Assembly: GCF_021347895.1 (NCBI RefSeq)
Contig: NC_067117.1
Location: 17,703,858-17,767,857, forward strand
Direction of reading: 5' to 3'
Length of the DNA stretch: 64,000 nucleotides
DNA from: Acanthochromis polyacanthus
Taxonomy: Eukaryota; Chordata; Actinopteri; Pomacentridae
This document shows positions 27,517 through 39,720 of the stretch, in pieces; positions within the stretch are counted from its first letter, which is position 1, and each line of letters starts with the position of its first letter. The position numbers and the translations under genes are program-made. The notes under the pieces are model-generated. The model was not told where the DNA came from and did no database searches. It saw only the letters and a program-made list of their open reading frames with translations.

Positions 27517-28189
27517 CGATGCTTCCAGAGACAAAGACCCCCGCTGTAGGGAGTCCTGTGGGAAAGGCGTGCGGCCGGAAGATGTGAGCGCGTTGGCGAG
27601 TGATAATGTCAGCTGGAGAGATACGGCGTGTCATTTTACACAACCACACATCAAAAAAGACAGTGGGGGGAGAGAGAGAGGAGAAGACAGCATGTCATTT
27701 GTTTGCTTTGATACAAGATCGCACCGAGGGAGGGAACAGAGGGCTCGGCAAATGCATGTGTTTGTGTGTGTCTTTTTGACAGTGCGTTTGTCTGTCCAGC
27801 ACGTGAGCAGATGAAGGGATAGGATTTCGGGGGATATTTCCTTAATGTCTCGCATTAAGTTACACTTAAACAGACACACATGAAGACTGGCACAGCTCTG
27901 TCATGTCTGACTCTGGAGCTCTTGAACCTGCATCATGGAGGCCCTGACACACAACACCACGCTCACAGTCACAGTTCGAGTTAATATTCTGCATTAGCTC
28001 AAGCTACCAATGATGTAATATTTCTGCTATTTATATATTGCTGCTATTTACTCAAACTAGAATAACACATTTTTAAGCGAGTGGCACAATGAGCTCAAGT
28101 TTTACTTTAAAACTGTCAGAGTAATTGTTAGGTGTAAAACCAATGAACATTTGACATTCCAAACTGCAGTCAGTAAGAAATAGTGACAT

Positions 28190-28620
28190 GTAGGCAGTGG
28201 TTGAAGAAATAAAATACTCCACTAGCGTAGTAGATTCAAATATTTGATTGCAAGTGAAGCACAACAAAACTAAACGTACTTATAATACAGATAGCTCTGC
28301 AACACTCTAATACTGTTCATATAAGACAAATGGCCTTGTAAATGCACAGTGAGGTATTTTGATCCCTATTATAACAATTTAGTAATGTGTAAACTGCATT
28401 TTATAACGATATTTAATTGAGACAGAAGTGGTTTGAACTACTTAAACTCATACATACATATAATGAAAGTGGTAAATGTATAAAATATCATCAAATTGAC
28501 ATACTAGGGTAAGTTTGAATACATGTATCTACATTCACTTGAGCATCAAGTGCAATATTTGAGTAAATATTATTTTCTACTTCGTAAATTCAAAAAGAGC
28601 CAGAGTAGCTTATGTTTGCT
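28190..28620 (+). repeat. Teleost interspersed repeat copy (worn)
   Basis: The segment begins 'gcagtggttgaagaa', passes through 'taatgtgtaaactgcatttta...gatatttaattgagacagaagtgg...aactactta' (elements listed with gaps) and ends 'gtgcaatatttgagtaaat'. This is the word order of one of the commonest repeats in percomorph fish ('gtggaatgtaactaagtac...' in reverse). It is diverged, with several internal losses. Confidence 0.62.
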
Positions 28621-28629
28621 GTCGTATAT

Positions 28630-30550
28630 TTGACTTTGCGCTCTTCTGATGCTTCATTGATGCAAATCAGGTCAGTTTTGACTCAGACTCCTGCACCCTA
28701 ACCCATACTCATCCTGGGAGTGATGGATTTACTGCATCCTGAAATGGATGGGAATGCATGCGGCTATGTGTAGTTATGTGTAAAAATATTCACATTCGTG
28801 TGGTGAACTTAAATTACTTTTCTAGCAAAACATTAAGAAAGTGTGCAGAGATACATTTTCATTGCTCTTTGATTGATCATGAGCAGGTGGTGCTCATCTC
28901 GTGGTATCTCTAATAATGTGTTTAGGAAAAGGATAAAAACTGCTGTAAATATAAATGAACACCCGTGCTTAATACTCAGAATGGTAATACAGTAAAATCG
29001 ACTTTCCTCAAAAGGGTTAAACTAAGTTACAAATGAAATCCTTCTCCATCTTTGGTTCAAAAACATGAGTTATCTTTCATTTTATCTTTCATTTGTAAAG
29101 ACAAATTTCCTCTTGCAAAGAACGTCAGTTTTGTTTTAATGAGAAGGATGTTTCTGCTGTTTGAAGAGCTTCCTCACCTCTTTGCAGACACCCTTAATTT
29201 GTTTTTCCTCTTCTTCGTTTAGGAGTCCTGTTAGTGTGGCCATGTACCTGCCAGATGTACACACCAGCCGGCTGGACGCTTCCTGGACTCCACTGCTGGG
29301 CCACAAGTGCTTCACAAAGGCGTCAGTCCTTGAGTCACAGAATGAGATCCTCTCTCGCTCTCTCTGGCTGTCCCTGCATATGGGAAGAAGTGTGTGAGTG
29401 TGTGTGATAAAACAGCTTGTTAACACGTACACCACTGCCTTGGCCAGGACTCCCTAATTATTCCCTTCCAACGAAAGGCCAAGACGAGGAGAGAGTAGTG
29501 ATAAACACATTTTCTTAGCGTGTCTTTCCCTCTCTCTTTGCTTCAGCGTGTGCGTGTGTGTGAGCGTGTGGTTGTGTGATGCGGAGCAGCTGTGACAGTA
29601 AACATGTTTATGAGCGGCTAATAGAAAGCAGGTGGTGATTGGCTGTGATCCTCCCAGCAATCAGTGTATATTCAGAGACTTATGCAGATGCCACTGTCTG
29701 CACCAAGGCCACAGGAAGACAAACGCACTTTGTTCACAGGTACTGAGCCACAAGAGATGTGGAGACGCTTTGCATAGACACACTCTGTCATTTATTATTG
29801 TAATATTTGCAGCCCTCAGATAGCAGGGGTGCTTTTGAGCCACAGTCTGCTGTTGTCTTTGCAGAACCACAAAGCCAGCGGTGGTATGTTTGAGGGCGTG
29901 CGTGTGCATGTGCATGCTTCTGTGTGTGTGTTTATGTTTGTGTACTGGCTTCCCACTTTGTCTCTATTTGTAAACATGCACACTCATACGTGCACCAAAG
30001 TGGGTGTGTGCACATCTGAGCGTGTTTGTGACTGTTTGGATAATTTGCTCCGTGCGCAGCAATCCCAGAGAGTTTATTTGTAAATGTGTGTGTGTGTGTG
30101 TGTGTGTTTGAGGCTTCTCTCTGGGTTTGACTTTCAAGAGATTTTGTGGGAGTTGTTTGTAAACATCAACAGCAGTAAGTTTTATTTTATTGCAGCTTTA
30201 TTTTACGACATTATTCCCAGATGGCTGCATTTTTTTATTTTTATTTTTTGTCTAACACACATCCTGCACTCCTTGAACTCCTTCGCCACCACCACACATG
30301 TGCTTTTGCTTTCATTAGCAAACAAACAACGCTGTCAGTGGAAGTGATTTGGTCCTGATTCAGCAGCGAAGAAGATTTTTCCACGACACACAAGACCAGG
30401 ATCGCCACCTCTTTGTGTCAGCCCCCCAAATCCTGTGTTGAACGGATCAGACTGAGTTATTCAAGTTGATGGCAGGAGGGTTTTCTTCTCGTTTTTAACC
30501 AGCTCTGTGACACTGTGGGTGAGCACTCCCATATTTCTCTTTAATTAAGC
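28630..30550. other. Non-coding region, with one possible minus-strand exon
   Basis: Mixed composition with several TG-rich stretches (29,550-29,575; 29,890-29,940; 30,085-30,107). Apart from the candidate at 29,136-29,379, nothing resembles an exon. Confidence 0.5.
29136..29379 (-). CDS. Possible terminal exon of an unrecognised gene (hypothetical)
   Basis: On the minus strand a plausible acceptor (cacttcttcccatatgcag) precedes an open frame that ends at a TAA (29,136-29,138). The frame reads DAFVKHLWPSSGVQEASSR, then SGRYMATLTGLLNEEEEKQ, then IKGVCKEVRKLFKQQKHPSH. Its composition is balanced, with a charged, helix-like tail, and it lacks the dipeptide monotony of the neighbouring chance frames. 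I do not recognise the protein. No upstream exon, start or polyadenylation signal was found, so it may equally be chance or the relic of a retrocopy. Confidence 0.2.
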
Positions 30551-30559
30551 CAGGGAAAA

Positions 30560-30680
30560 CCTTGTAGTACAGCCAACCCAGCTCATGTAGCCACTTATGT
30601 TTTAATTTAATTACCTGTCCACTTTGATAATTATTCCCCCTGATTAACAGGGAGAGAAGGGTTTCTAAATGGGATGGGAG
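30560..30680. promoter_or_regulatory. Candidate conserved non-coding element (TCF/LEF + homeodomain words)
   Basis: A low-repeat, AT-rich block with TTTAATTTAATTACC, TGTCCACTTTGATAATTATT (30616-30635) and CTGATTAACAG. ACTTTGAT is the reverse of the TCF/LEF core ATCAAAG, and the AATTA/TAATTA words suit homeodomain binding. The same 20-bp word recurs exactly at 58496-58515. Conservation is inferred from texture, not measured. Confidence 0.4.
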
Positions 30681-30689
30681 ATGGGTTAG

Positions 30690-32368
30690 AGGGGCCAAAC
30701 ATCGTTTCCCTCCTTTCACCAAGAACAAGAACGAAGGTGTCGAGTTTAGATGTCCGGGTCAGGCTCCGTTTTGATCCAGTTTCATACTCGGCCTGCTTCA
30801 GTTCTGAATTGGCACAACTTTACTCAGAATGCAAAGCCCTTCTGGGTTTCCTTTACTCTGTTTAATTCTGTGGTTTTATGCAACCAAAACAGACAAACAA
30901 CACAAAACAAATCATGATCCTGCAGGCAGGCGGGGGTGATTGATATCTCTAGTCCAAATGTCAGCAGTTACACAACAGCATGCACAAGAATGATTCAGTC
31001 TCTTTGCTCTCTGTTGAGCTTCTCTCTTCTTTACAGCTGTTGGATGCAAGCTGTTTGTTATTAAACCACACACATACACACACATGCACCTGCCAGGGGT
31101 TCACTTCTAAACTTTCCTTAAATAACAACGTCTGATTTTTGCAGATCCAACTTGGAAGTGCACCTTCCTAATAACAGCCACTTAGAAAAGCATCACTCAT
31201 CGCCATCCAGTCGCTCACATTTAGCACTCGTCAATTCTCGGGAGATTTATTGGAGACACATGACGGAGTGTTCCCGGCAAAATTCTGTCTGGCTCAGAGG
31301 AGAGGTGAGTAAGTAAAAGAGTATATATATATATATGTATATATATATATACAGATATATATATATATATATATATATACGTGGGTATGCACAAACACAC
31401 ACCCAAACATCTGCACACACACAGACACACATATTTTTAGTGGTATTGATCGTGCTAATGAATGTGTTGTGATTTAGTGCAGTCGTGGCCCATTGTTGGG
31501 TGCTGCTGTGATGGACTGCCATCATTTTCCAAAGGTAAAAGCTTAGATAGAGGAAAGGCAGGAGGGCAGAATCCCATTTAATGGCCAAAGCAAAAATTAT
31601 TCCAGGATCTTCCTTTGAGTTATGGCACTTTTTTTTCCCCTTTTTTCTCTCTCTTTTTTTTTTTGCAGCGACAGGTATGATGTAATTCCCAAATTTCATC
31701 AGAGACAGTAATCTCAACACTGATTATGCTGTCAATTAGTAAATGAATGTGGTGGCGAGGTGGGGGAAAAAAAGGCGGTAATAACTCTGCAAAAGGAGTT
31801 GTCAGGCTTCCAAAATACATAAAGGACACAGTGAGGTAGGCAGACAGTAAAATTTATCTAATCACAATATAACTGTCTATTTGGATGGTAAGTGTGTAAC
31901 AAGAGCGAACCCACTTAAACAGATTTCACACTTAGTTTTTATTTGTGGAATACAGCATTTCGTGGGTTGGCATCAATCTTAATGGCATAAATCGATATAG
32001 GCTATCATTTAATGATTTTAAAAAATGAAGAAGTTATTATAGAATAGGGCCTCAAGATGAGAAAAGGTATTTAAGAAATTAGTGATTTATTTTGGCGTAC
32101 ACTTCTCTATGTATATTTTGCTTTTTCATTAGTTTGGGTAGAGTTTTTGGACATGTTTTGAGCAGATAATGCTCAATAAAATGCATAAACGTGCAAAAAC
32201 AAAGCATTTCTTCGTGGACCAGTTCTGTTTGGGTGATCTTGCTTTGTTTCTGGCGGTTTTCTGCAGCTCAAACTTTTTGCAGGCTAACATCTGTTCCTCT
32301 CTGCCTCCACAATAGCACAACTCAGCCGGGATGCAAAGAGAGGTCAAAAGATCAGTGCCTTCCCTTCA
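30690..32368. other. Non-coding region
   Basis: No supported gene. It includes an (AT)n tract at 31,324 and poly-T/poly-A runs near 31,630-31,770. The stretch 31,840-32,200 is AT-rich and featureless. Confidence 0.55.
31324..31379. repeat. (TA)n microsatellite
   Basis: A TA dinucleotide run with two short interruptions (ATG, ACAG). It lies directly before a CA-rich stretch. Confidence 0.95.
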
Positions 32369-32423
<55 letters not shown>

Positions 32424-32424
32424 T
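32369..32424. repeat. (CA)n microsatellite
   Basis: A CA run of about 22 units followed by CACG variants. It abuts the CpG-rich tract that may be a promoter. Confidence 0.95.
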
Positions 32425-33130
32425 GGCTGTTTGCTGCTGCTGCTGTTTTATTGTGCGCCAGGGCTTTCTTCGCGTCGATAGGGGCAGCGACGGAAAAACG
32501 CGCACCTGCTTTAGAGGCATTACGGTAGCGCAGCAAACTGTCCCCCCGCAACACACACACACGCTCCACACTCGTGTACACACACACACTCACACAGTCC
32601 CAGTGATTCAACCCTGATTTCCAGCGAACGAGCGAGCAACAGACGGGATGCCAAAAAGTGAAGACCGGTGGAGAGGTTATACGCGCTGAATCCGTCTCTC
32701 GAAGAGATAAAGCGGGAGGGGGAGAAGCAGAAGCAACTAAACAGCAAAACAAAAAAAGAGAACGAGAAGCTGCGTTGTTTCTCCGCGGCAACTTGCGCAC
32801 AGTGCCAGAGTTTTAGCGGCAGTATTGTTCTGACTTCACTCCAGAGGGGCCACTCCGAGGAGAGAGGACGCACACAAAAGGGAAAAGAGAAAAAGGACTA
32901 ACGAGCACGCTTTGTCGTTTAAAGTAATGGTGCTGCGGTCTTAGATCCTAGATTTCTCTGTCTCTCTCTCTCCTCTCTTGTTTCTTTCAATTTTTTTTTT
33001 TTTTACTTTTTTTTTTCGTCCCGTCGGTTTGTGTCCCCCCTTTGTCGCCGTGAGAGAGAGTGGACGCGCCGGGGGTTTGAGGAGCAGAAGCGGGCTGTCC
33101 ACATGGTCCAACCACTGGCGTGAAAGTTGA
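32425..33130 (+). promoter_or_regulatory. CpG-rich tract, candidate promoter / 5' UTR of a host gene
   Basis: The CpG count rises sharply here (for example gcgtcgatagggg, gacggaaaaacgcgc, gcgaacgagcgagc, gacgcgccggg). The sequence is purine-rich and unique, like the long 5' UTR of a vertebrate developmental gene. No convincing coding start or strong splice donor (GTAAGT or GTRAGT) was found, so the gene cannot be named and even the strand is inferred from texture. Several short upstream ATGs are present. A 5' exon plus UTR and an unmethylated distal enhancer are both possible. Confidence 0.4.
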
Positions 33131-33956
33131 CTTCTTCAGAAACCAAGAGAACAGGTTGATGCATTATCTACACTTTCCTTTTCACCCCTTCCTTTTTAAA
33201 ACAATCTTTCTCACTCTTTCCTTCCATTGAAGCTTTCTCATACACACGTTTGGCTCTTCTTGAAGCTAAAAACTTCCAACTTCTCATCGCACACTGTTTG
33301 TGAAAGTCCACCAAGTCAGTCTTAATAACAGAATCGCCTGTTAGAGGAGGTTTGATCCAGCGGCCGTCTCGGAGTTTTTTTTTTTTTTCTTCCCACATCC
33401 ACACTTCGCTCCCGTCCGTGTTTCATTCTAACTTCTGAGCTGAAACTTTTGGCACTTTTGAAAAAATCCCCTTTATAGCAGTTGTTTTTCATATTTTCTT
33501 TTTCTTCGCTGGAAAGACAATCGAAGTTTGTCTCGGTGTCCTTTTCCGCACGTGTTTCAAAAATCCAGTTTATCTACTCGTGCTTTATTTGAACGATTTC
33601 TTTGATCTCTAATAATTTATCAAAGCACATATTGGTGGCATCAGAGGGCCAGTATTTGGATAAAGTGATTTTGCCCGAACTTTTTGCTCTTGAGGCAACA
33701 AAAAGTTTTTCCTTCCCTCTCACATGTTTGGATTAACTAAAATGTCGGAATGGAGGAAAAAGTAACTTGGCTGTTAATAACTCTTTGATAATAGACACCG
33801 ACATGCGTTATGTGGTGATAATTTTACGCAAACGTCTCCACGCAGAGAATGAACGCTTTGTCATCGCTTTTCTACCTGTTTAAGTCCGAGCCGCTGTCCT
33901 CCTTTCAAATGTACGTTTCTGACAATTAGACAATAAGGTTTCTTTTTTTTTTCTTT

Positions 33957-33985
33957 TATAAAAAGGGCGCTGGAGCTCTCACTGG
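33957..33985 (+). promoter_or_regulatory. TATA box with downstream initiator (candidate core promoter)
   Basis: TATAAAAAG (33957-33965) is a full TATA consensus followed by a GC-rich GGCGCTGG. An initiator-like TCACTGG has its A at 33981, 24 bp from the first T of the box, close to the usual spacing. A CTCTTCTTG run follows. No coding start follows closely. Confidence 0.3.
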
Positions 33986-34957
33986 AGAGAATAGAGCTCT
34001 TCTTGTCTTAAGAAGGGGGGAAAAAGCAGCTTTCTTGTTGACATGGTCAATAGGTCTGCGGACAATACTTTCTTTTCAAACCATTTTGACTTTTGAAACT
34101 GGAACCGCTTTGTGAGAGGTCTCATGCGCCTGTTGGAGTTTCAATAAATTCTGCCGGATTAAATAGATAACATTAAATTCTAGGGGAATGTTTTAAAGAG
34201 CTGCAGGGAAGTCGTTCTTGCTTTGTAAAACTTTGGTTCTAGTTTTAGCAGATTTTTTGCAGAAAGTGGATTCAAACTTTGATGCGTTTTCGTCCCTTTT
34301 TATGACGCGTAAATTAGAGTGATCAGATAAATTAAAGCACGTGTTTGGGATCAAATATATCCCCACATATTCAGAGCTGACTTATTGTAAATGTAGAAAT
34401 TGAAGAGGATAAAATCTGCACCAGAACCTCTGCATGACCCATGTTTTCCCCTTCTTTTAGCAGTCATAAACCGCCTGAAAGTAGGCCTGCACCACAAAGG
34501 AAAATATAATTTTTCCGTGCAGGAAAAAAAACAACGTATTACCGAGACTTTTTTTTTTTTTTAAAAAAAGGAAAACTGAAAGTATATAGTATAAGGTTAA
34601 CGGTTTAATTAAGGCTTCTTTTTTGGGATTGTATACAACACGCTGGATGAAAGTGCAACTTTTCGGGAAAAAATAAGTTTCGCCTGTTCTGTTCTTTTTT
34701 TTTTATTCTCTCCTAAATTTTAATTCCCATCATCAAACATCAGCCAACACATTCCCGCAGGTCAGATGGACTGATTGAAAGCTGCAGAGCTCCCAAAAAG
34801 AGGGAGAAATGAAATGACAATTAATTGCTGTTAGTTGTCTGTCACTGAGAGAAAAGCATACAGGCCGTGTGGGTGCACACCCTGACACGGGCATTATTGC
34901 CCCGTGATTGATGGGCGCCGGGGCATTTGGCATAATTAATTTTATTTACTGTGTCCC

Positions 34958-34995
<38 letters not shown>
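34958..34995. repeat. (CT)n microsatellite
   Basis: A CT run with one TT interruption. Confidence 0.95.
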
Positions 34996-35160
34996 GCTGT
35001 TGTGTCTCCCCCCTCCTGTCCTCTGTGATGGCATTTCCGCGACGTGATGACACACTTTTAATTGCACTTTAATAGAAGATCCAGCGGGAATGAAAAAGCT
35101 CTTAATCACGTTTTATGACCTTGTCACAGTTGTGGTGTCAGACAGGAGAGCAGGTATTTG

Positions 35161-36358
35161 GTGTTGACTTGGAGGTCTTGGTGTAAAAAAAAAAAAAAAG
35201 AAAGAAAGGAAAAAAAATTAAAAAGTTTATCTCACCTACATGTGTTACACAACAAGTTGTTGCCTTCATTTAAAGAGAAGCCATACATATTAAAGTTTTT
35301 AATGCAGACTGGCCTTCACACAGTCTCATATTGCATCTATTTAAATAATCAGAATAGGAATGATTTTTAGTTGACTTGTAAATTTAAAGACAGGAGAGGC
35401 TGAATGTAATTTATATGCTCATCAGTTTACTTAACATAATTGTAAATAATGTTCAAATAATTAACACAGTTTATGCTGCCAGTAAATCTGTTTTACATAG
35501 GTAATTATTATGCTAAAAAAAGGTTCAAAATCTTTCCTTAAAATATGTCAAATCTAAACCAGCTATTTCTAAAGCTCATTTTAAAATGCTGGTTTTCACT
35601 GCTGCCTGTTTTATTTCTCTCCTCAGCAGCTGATTTGACTCAGTGTAAGAAAGATCATTTACGGTTACTATACAATTTAGTTGTTTAGAAATTTAAATTT
35701 AACATTTCCTAGCTGGTCTTTGCCTGCAAACCTCGATAAAAATCTCACAATGGAGCTCAGGTAGAACTGCGAAACACTGCTGATAAAAGGAATAAAAGTA
35801 TTTTTTTATTTCTGCTTCTATTCAAACACCGCAGCATTTACCAGCAGTATAAAAATCATTAAAATCAACTGTAAAGTTATCATTTCCATGTAGTGCTTTG
35901 CTCGCTGATAGGCGATCACATCAGTGACAGGCTTTTCTTGAAAATATAATAAGAGACAATGAAACAAAAGAGTATTTGAGAGGCAGAAGTAGTTATTTGG
36001 GGGGGGGGGAGAGTGTACGTGTGCAGGAAGCCAGAGGTGTCAGAGACAGATTGACTCTCTCTGCTCTCTGTCGGCTATTGTGTGCCCCGTGTCTGTGTGT
36101 TTGCCTCAGCATTGCCACCTTTTTTCATCTGACTTGCTTCAACACTTTTCCATCTTTACTTCGCTTTTTTTTTTTTTTTTAAGCTTCTTCTCTCCTCTCA
36201 GCAGCTGTGTCTTTTCCATGTCCTGTTTTGTTTCGTTGTTTGTAAGAGTCGCTCATGTTCTGGTGATTTTTATCAGTTTCAGACTGTGCTCTCCACCAGA
36301 CAATTGTTTCTGTTATGCTTACTGACACATTACTTAAATGATGATTTTCAGTCTGGTC

Positions 36359-36393
<35 letters not shown>

Positions 36394-38891
36394 GGGGTGT
36401 GACTGCAGCCATGTATGAGACCGTCTAGAGACAGGCAATAATGGCTATGAATCTCATGCGCTTTAAAACCCCTTCAGCACGATTAAAAGCCACCAACATG
36501 ATTGTGTTAGTCCATAAACTCACTCAGAGAGTCCTTACCTCCAGCATGAGCGCGCGCGGATGTATGTGTGGAAGAGTGTATATATCTGAGTGCGGGAGTG
36601 TGTGTATATGAGAGTGCTTTTTTCTCAATTCACCTGTCCTGCTTGAGTGAAAATGGACAGTATTTGAAGTTTTAAATGTCCTGTGCGTCGGTAGCATTGA
36701 TGGCTTGCCTGTCCGTCTCTACATCTCTCGCTCTCTCTTCATTAAAACCCTCCTGCTATCCCAAACCCACAAGTCTGAGTGGGCTTTTGGCTCCAAAGTG
36801 ATGTTGAAGAGCACCCGTATACGACACTGCTATACATGTAGGGTTTGACCCGTGATAGATACTCACAGATTTACTTGTACTGCAGCACTTAGTGCATTAC
36901 CTGCTTAAAAGCTGAAATGGTTAAATTTTCAATATCCTTTAGATGGGATTTGAGAAAAGCAAAAAAAAAAAAAATTGTGCAAGCATGTGAAAGCATGTTT
37001 TCAAATGGAATTATTCTAAGTGTTGGTCCTGAAGCTGACACTATCGCAGAGCTGCACACATTTGAGCTGAACATGTGTTGGGCTTTAAATGAGGAAAATC
37101 TGCAGGACAAGAAGAGAAGAAAATCAACAGATCATGGCAGCAGTGTAATTATGTGTCAAAATTAAGCAAATTTTAATTTAGTGTATCACACATTTTTCAA
37201 GACTAGATTCGTTGCTTCTCAGTTTTTCCAGTGATGTGAAAATATAAAATGTAATCATCGAAAACCGTTACAAAAGCAGTTACCGCTTTTAAAAAATTGC
37301 TAATGAAATATAGTCGACAAATGAACGGGTTAAATGAAGGTGTTACTGTATATGGACGGCCCGCAAGTTGGGGAATGTTCTGTTTGTGTACTGAAGTGAT
37401 TGACTGCACAGTGAAACTGCCGCCACATTGCTTTAGACTGAGGCCTGATTATACATGTGGTTCTAATTGAACCTGTTATTTAGGAGAAGTCGAGTGCTGA
37501 ATACTTGTGTGAAAGTGTGTGTCTGTCTGTCTGCATGTGCGTATAATAAATCCGGCACATTTTTCAAAGCTGAGATGTGGTCTTGTGATGGGTCAGGACA
37601 CGGTGTCGCACGATGAAGTCGCAGGACAGCAGAGGAGAAAAGCGGGAAGATGCTTTTTTTTAGGGGTCTTTTAGGAAGTTGAGCACCTGTGAGAAGGAGC
37701 AGATATTGGCTTTTGTTACCTTTTCTTTTGCCTTTTGCGGCTTTTCGAAAGAGCTGTCACTGCTTACATGATGACAGCGGCCTCAGTCTGATATTTTCCA
37801 AAAATGTACGCACTCCCCTCCCGCTCTGATTGATAAGGTAATCATTTTGTCTGACACAGTGGTTTAAGCCTGTGGTCATTAACATGTCTGCATTTTAGAG
37901 GAGACATTTCCCTAAGTTTTTCTGTTTGTCTGCGGGGTGGCCGGGATGCAGGCCGGCTTGGAGATGTTCCTCCAGCTCTGCAGAGCACCGGCCCATTAAC
38001 AGCTGATGGATGTGGGAAGGAGTGACCCAACAGCTCAGAGCGGAAGAGACTGTTTCCTATGGGTGGAGGAGGAGGGGGCAGCAGGGAGAGAGATAGAAAA
38101 TGTGAGTGAAAGGCAGTGCGAAGTGAGGGAAACAACAGTGTGAGGGTTAAACGCAATGGGTTATTATAGTTGAGGAAGCATTAGATCAGCCTCTCCAGAG
38201 TGCGCTTGGCACCTGAGGCCATGGCTGGAGCAGAGAGCCGGAGTTGAAGGAAAGGGCTGTGGAGTCTGGAAGACCGAGAGCAGACTGTGAAGTGAGGCAC
38301 TCGCAGCTATCGAGTTTGATTTCAGAGACAGGGAGGAAGAGTCACAGAGCATCGGGAGGTCAGCGGCACAGATCAGGTGGAGCACTTGAGGTGTAAGCAG
38401 GGAAAGAAAGGGGGAAAAAAAACACCCAAGTGGTGGAGAAACTGATAGAACGCCTGTTGTGTTCGAGCGGAGCATCTTCATGAAGAAAGCTCTCATCGGT
38501 CGTTGTGTCCCCTGCTAACTCCGCATTGCTCCTGACAGCTGTATTTGTGTTATGGATTTTCCTTCACTCTATCCCGTCTCCCTTTCCTTTTCCCCTGCCT
38601 CCGTCTCTCAGTAGTCGGCTCCCCTCCTCTCCGTCGCCGCCACCCTATGACCTTTTGTAAGCACTTCATCAGAGAGCCGTTGGTGTTTTCTAAAGCACTG
38701 CGACAAAATGACAGGGCAGCCGTCAATCGAGCGGGTAACCGAGGGAGCGGAGCAGTGGAAAGTTTCACTCAGAACAACAATGTGACTAAACTTTCTGCAG
38801 CCCTGCTTTAATGTGTATTGAAAGGATGGCTGTGAAGGGTAGGTGACAGCTGTGAAGCGCGAGACTCTGAATGTTATGGATATACACACAG

Positions 38892-38922
<31 letters not shown>

Positions 38923-39230
38923 GGCGTTTTTGCACATTTCATAAACCATCTGACTGGAGAGAAGCATTACACAGCTCTTGAGTGCTCGTTTGTCCGTGGT
39001 GCTGTGGCGGGAAAATCTGCCGAGCGGACGAGTGAGCGCACTGATGAAATGCTGAGATTCTCAGCAGAGTGGGAGCTCGCAGGGATTCACATCAAGGTCC
39101 ATAAACTCACGTGCAAATAACAACGCCACAGATTTAGATTTCTTGACTCGTCATTTTTATTTTTTAAATTCTTTTTACAATACAGATATCAGATTTTAAG
39201 GTTAATCTGATATATTTCAGCATTTCTTTT
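35161..39230. other. Non-coding region with short microsatellites
   Basis: AT-rich to 36,000, then mixed. GT run at 36,361-36,392 (16 units) and CA run at 38,898-38,922. Purine-rich sequence at 38,030-38,460 has open frames on the minus strand without any domain. No exon was recognised. Confidence 0.55.
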
Positions 39231-39234
39231 AGTT

Positions 39235-39720
39235 TTGATTTGCACCAGAATATTTGAATTCTCCACCCAAGATGATTAACATATGATGATAGGAAATTAG
39301 CAGTGCAGCATTTCCCTTCGTCCCTGTTCCCTGCCAGCCCGGACCGGGGAGGTAATAACCATTTAAATGCATCTCATTATGTTTTCTAATCCGTAAAGTA
39401 TCAAGATGTTGGCTAACGCAGGCGAAAGTGAGGCTGGAGCGTTTGGCGTGCACTGCTCTTTTATGGTATTAGTATTTGCGGTATTAGTTCTGGGGGACAT
39501 GGGATGCCTACTTAAGCTATTAGCATGTGAGGCGCCGTGGGATGATCCATCCCCTGACAGGACGAGCTGTTAACCAGTGTTAAACCAAATCACAATAGGC
39601 TGCCTGGGTTGACGGATTGACAGAGCTCCCTCTCTCCACTTGGCTGGGCCGCCCCTTCCTTCCTCCCCAACGACATAACCTCACATAAAGATTTATTCAT
39701 TTTCGAAGGGGAGCCGAGCT
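39235..39720. promoter_or_regulatory. Candidate conserved non-coding block
   Basis: Nearly 500 bp of complex sequence without simple repeats. It includes CACCCAAGATGATTAACATATGATGATAG-type AT words broken by GC-rich parts (cagcccggaccggggagg), AAATGCATC, CTATTAGCATG and CATAAAGATTTATT. This mosaic is typical of vertebrate developmental enhancers. Conservation is inferred, not measured. Confidence 0.35.

Larger units (their letters stand above)
22827..28185. other. Non-coding region
   Basis: AT-rich to 23,700, then GC/purine-rich stretches with (AC)n at 24,155. The complex block at 25,360-25,560 contains a CpG cluster followed by AT-rich, low-repeat sequence and could be regulatory. No exon or RNA gene was recognised. 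Confidence 0.55.
33131..35160. other. AT-rich non-repetitive sequence next to the CpG tract
   Basis: Long non-repetitive sequence, rich in T-runs, with scattered CpGs. It may be the first intron or the UTR of the putative gene. A TATA/initiator pair lies near 33,957. The block 34,720-34,950 has AATTAATTTTATTT and other homeodomain-type words and is a candidate regulatory element. A CT tract lies at 34,958-34,995. Confidence 0.45.

Noticed and set aside
31247..31720. Minus-strand open frame of 157 codons with Ile-Tyr runs
   Set aside because: Driven by the (TA)n tract and flanking low-complexity DNA.
38164..38496. Minus-strand open frame of 110 codons over purine-rich DNA
   Set aside because: Ser/Leu/Pro-rich low-complexity product of a purine-rich strand. 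No domain.
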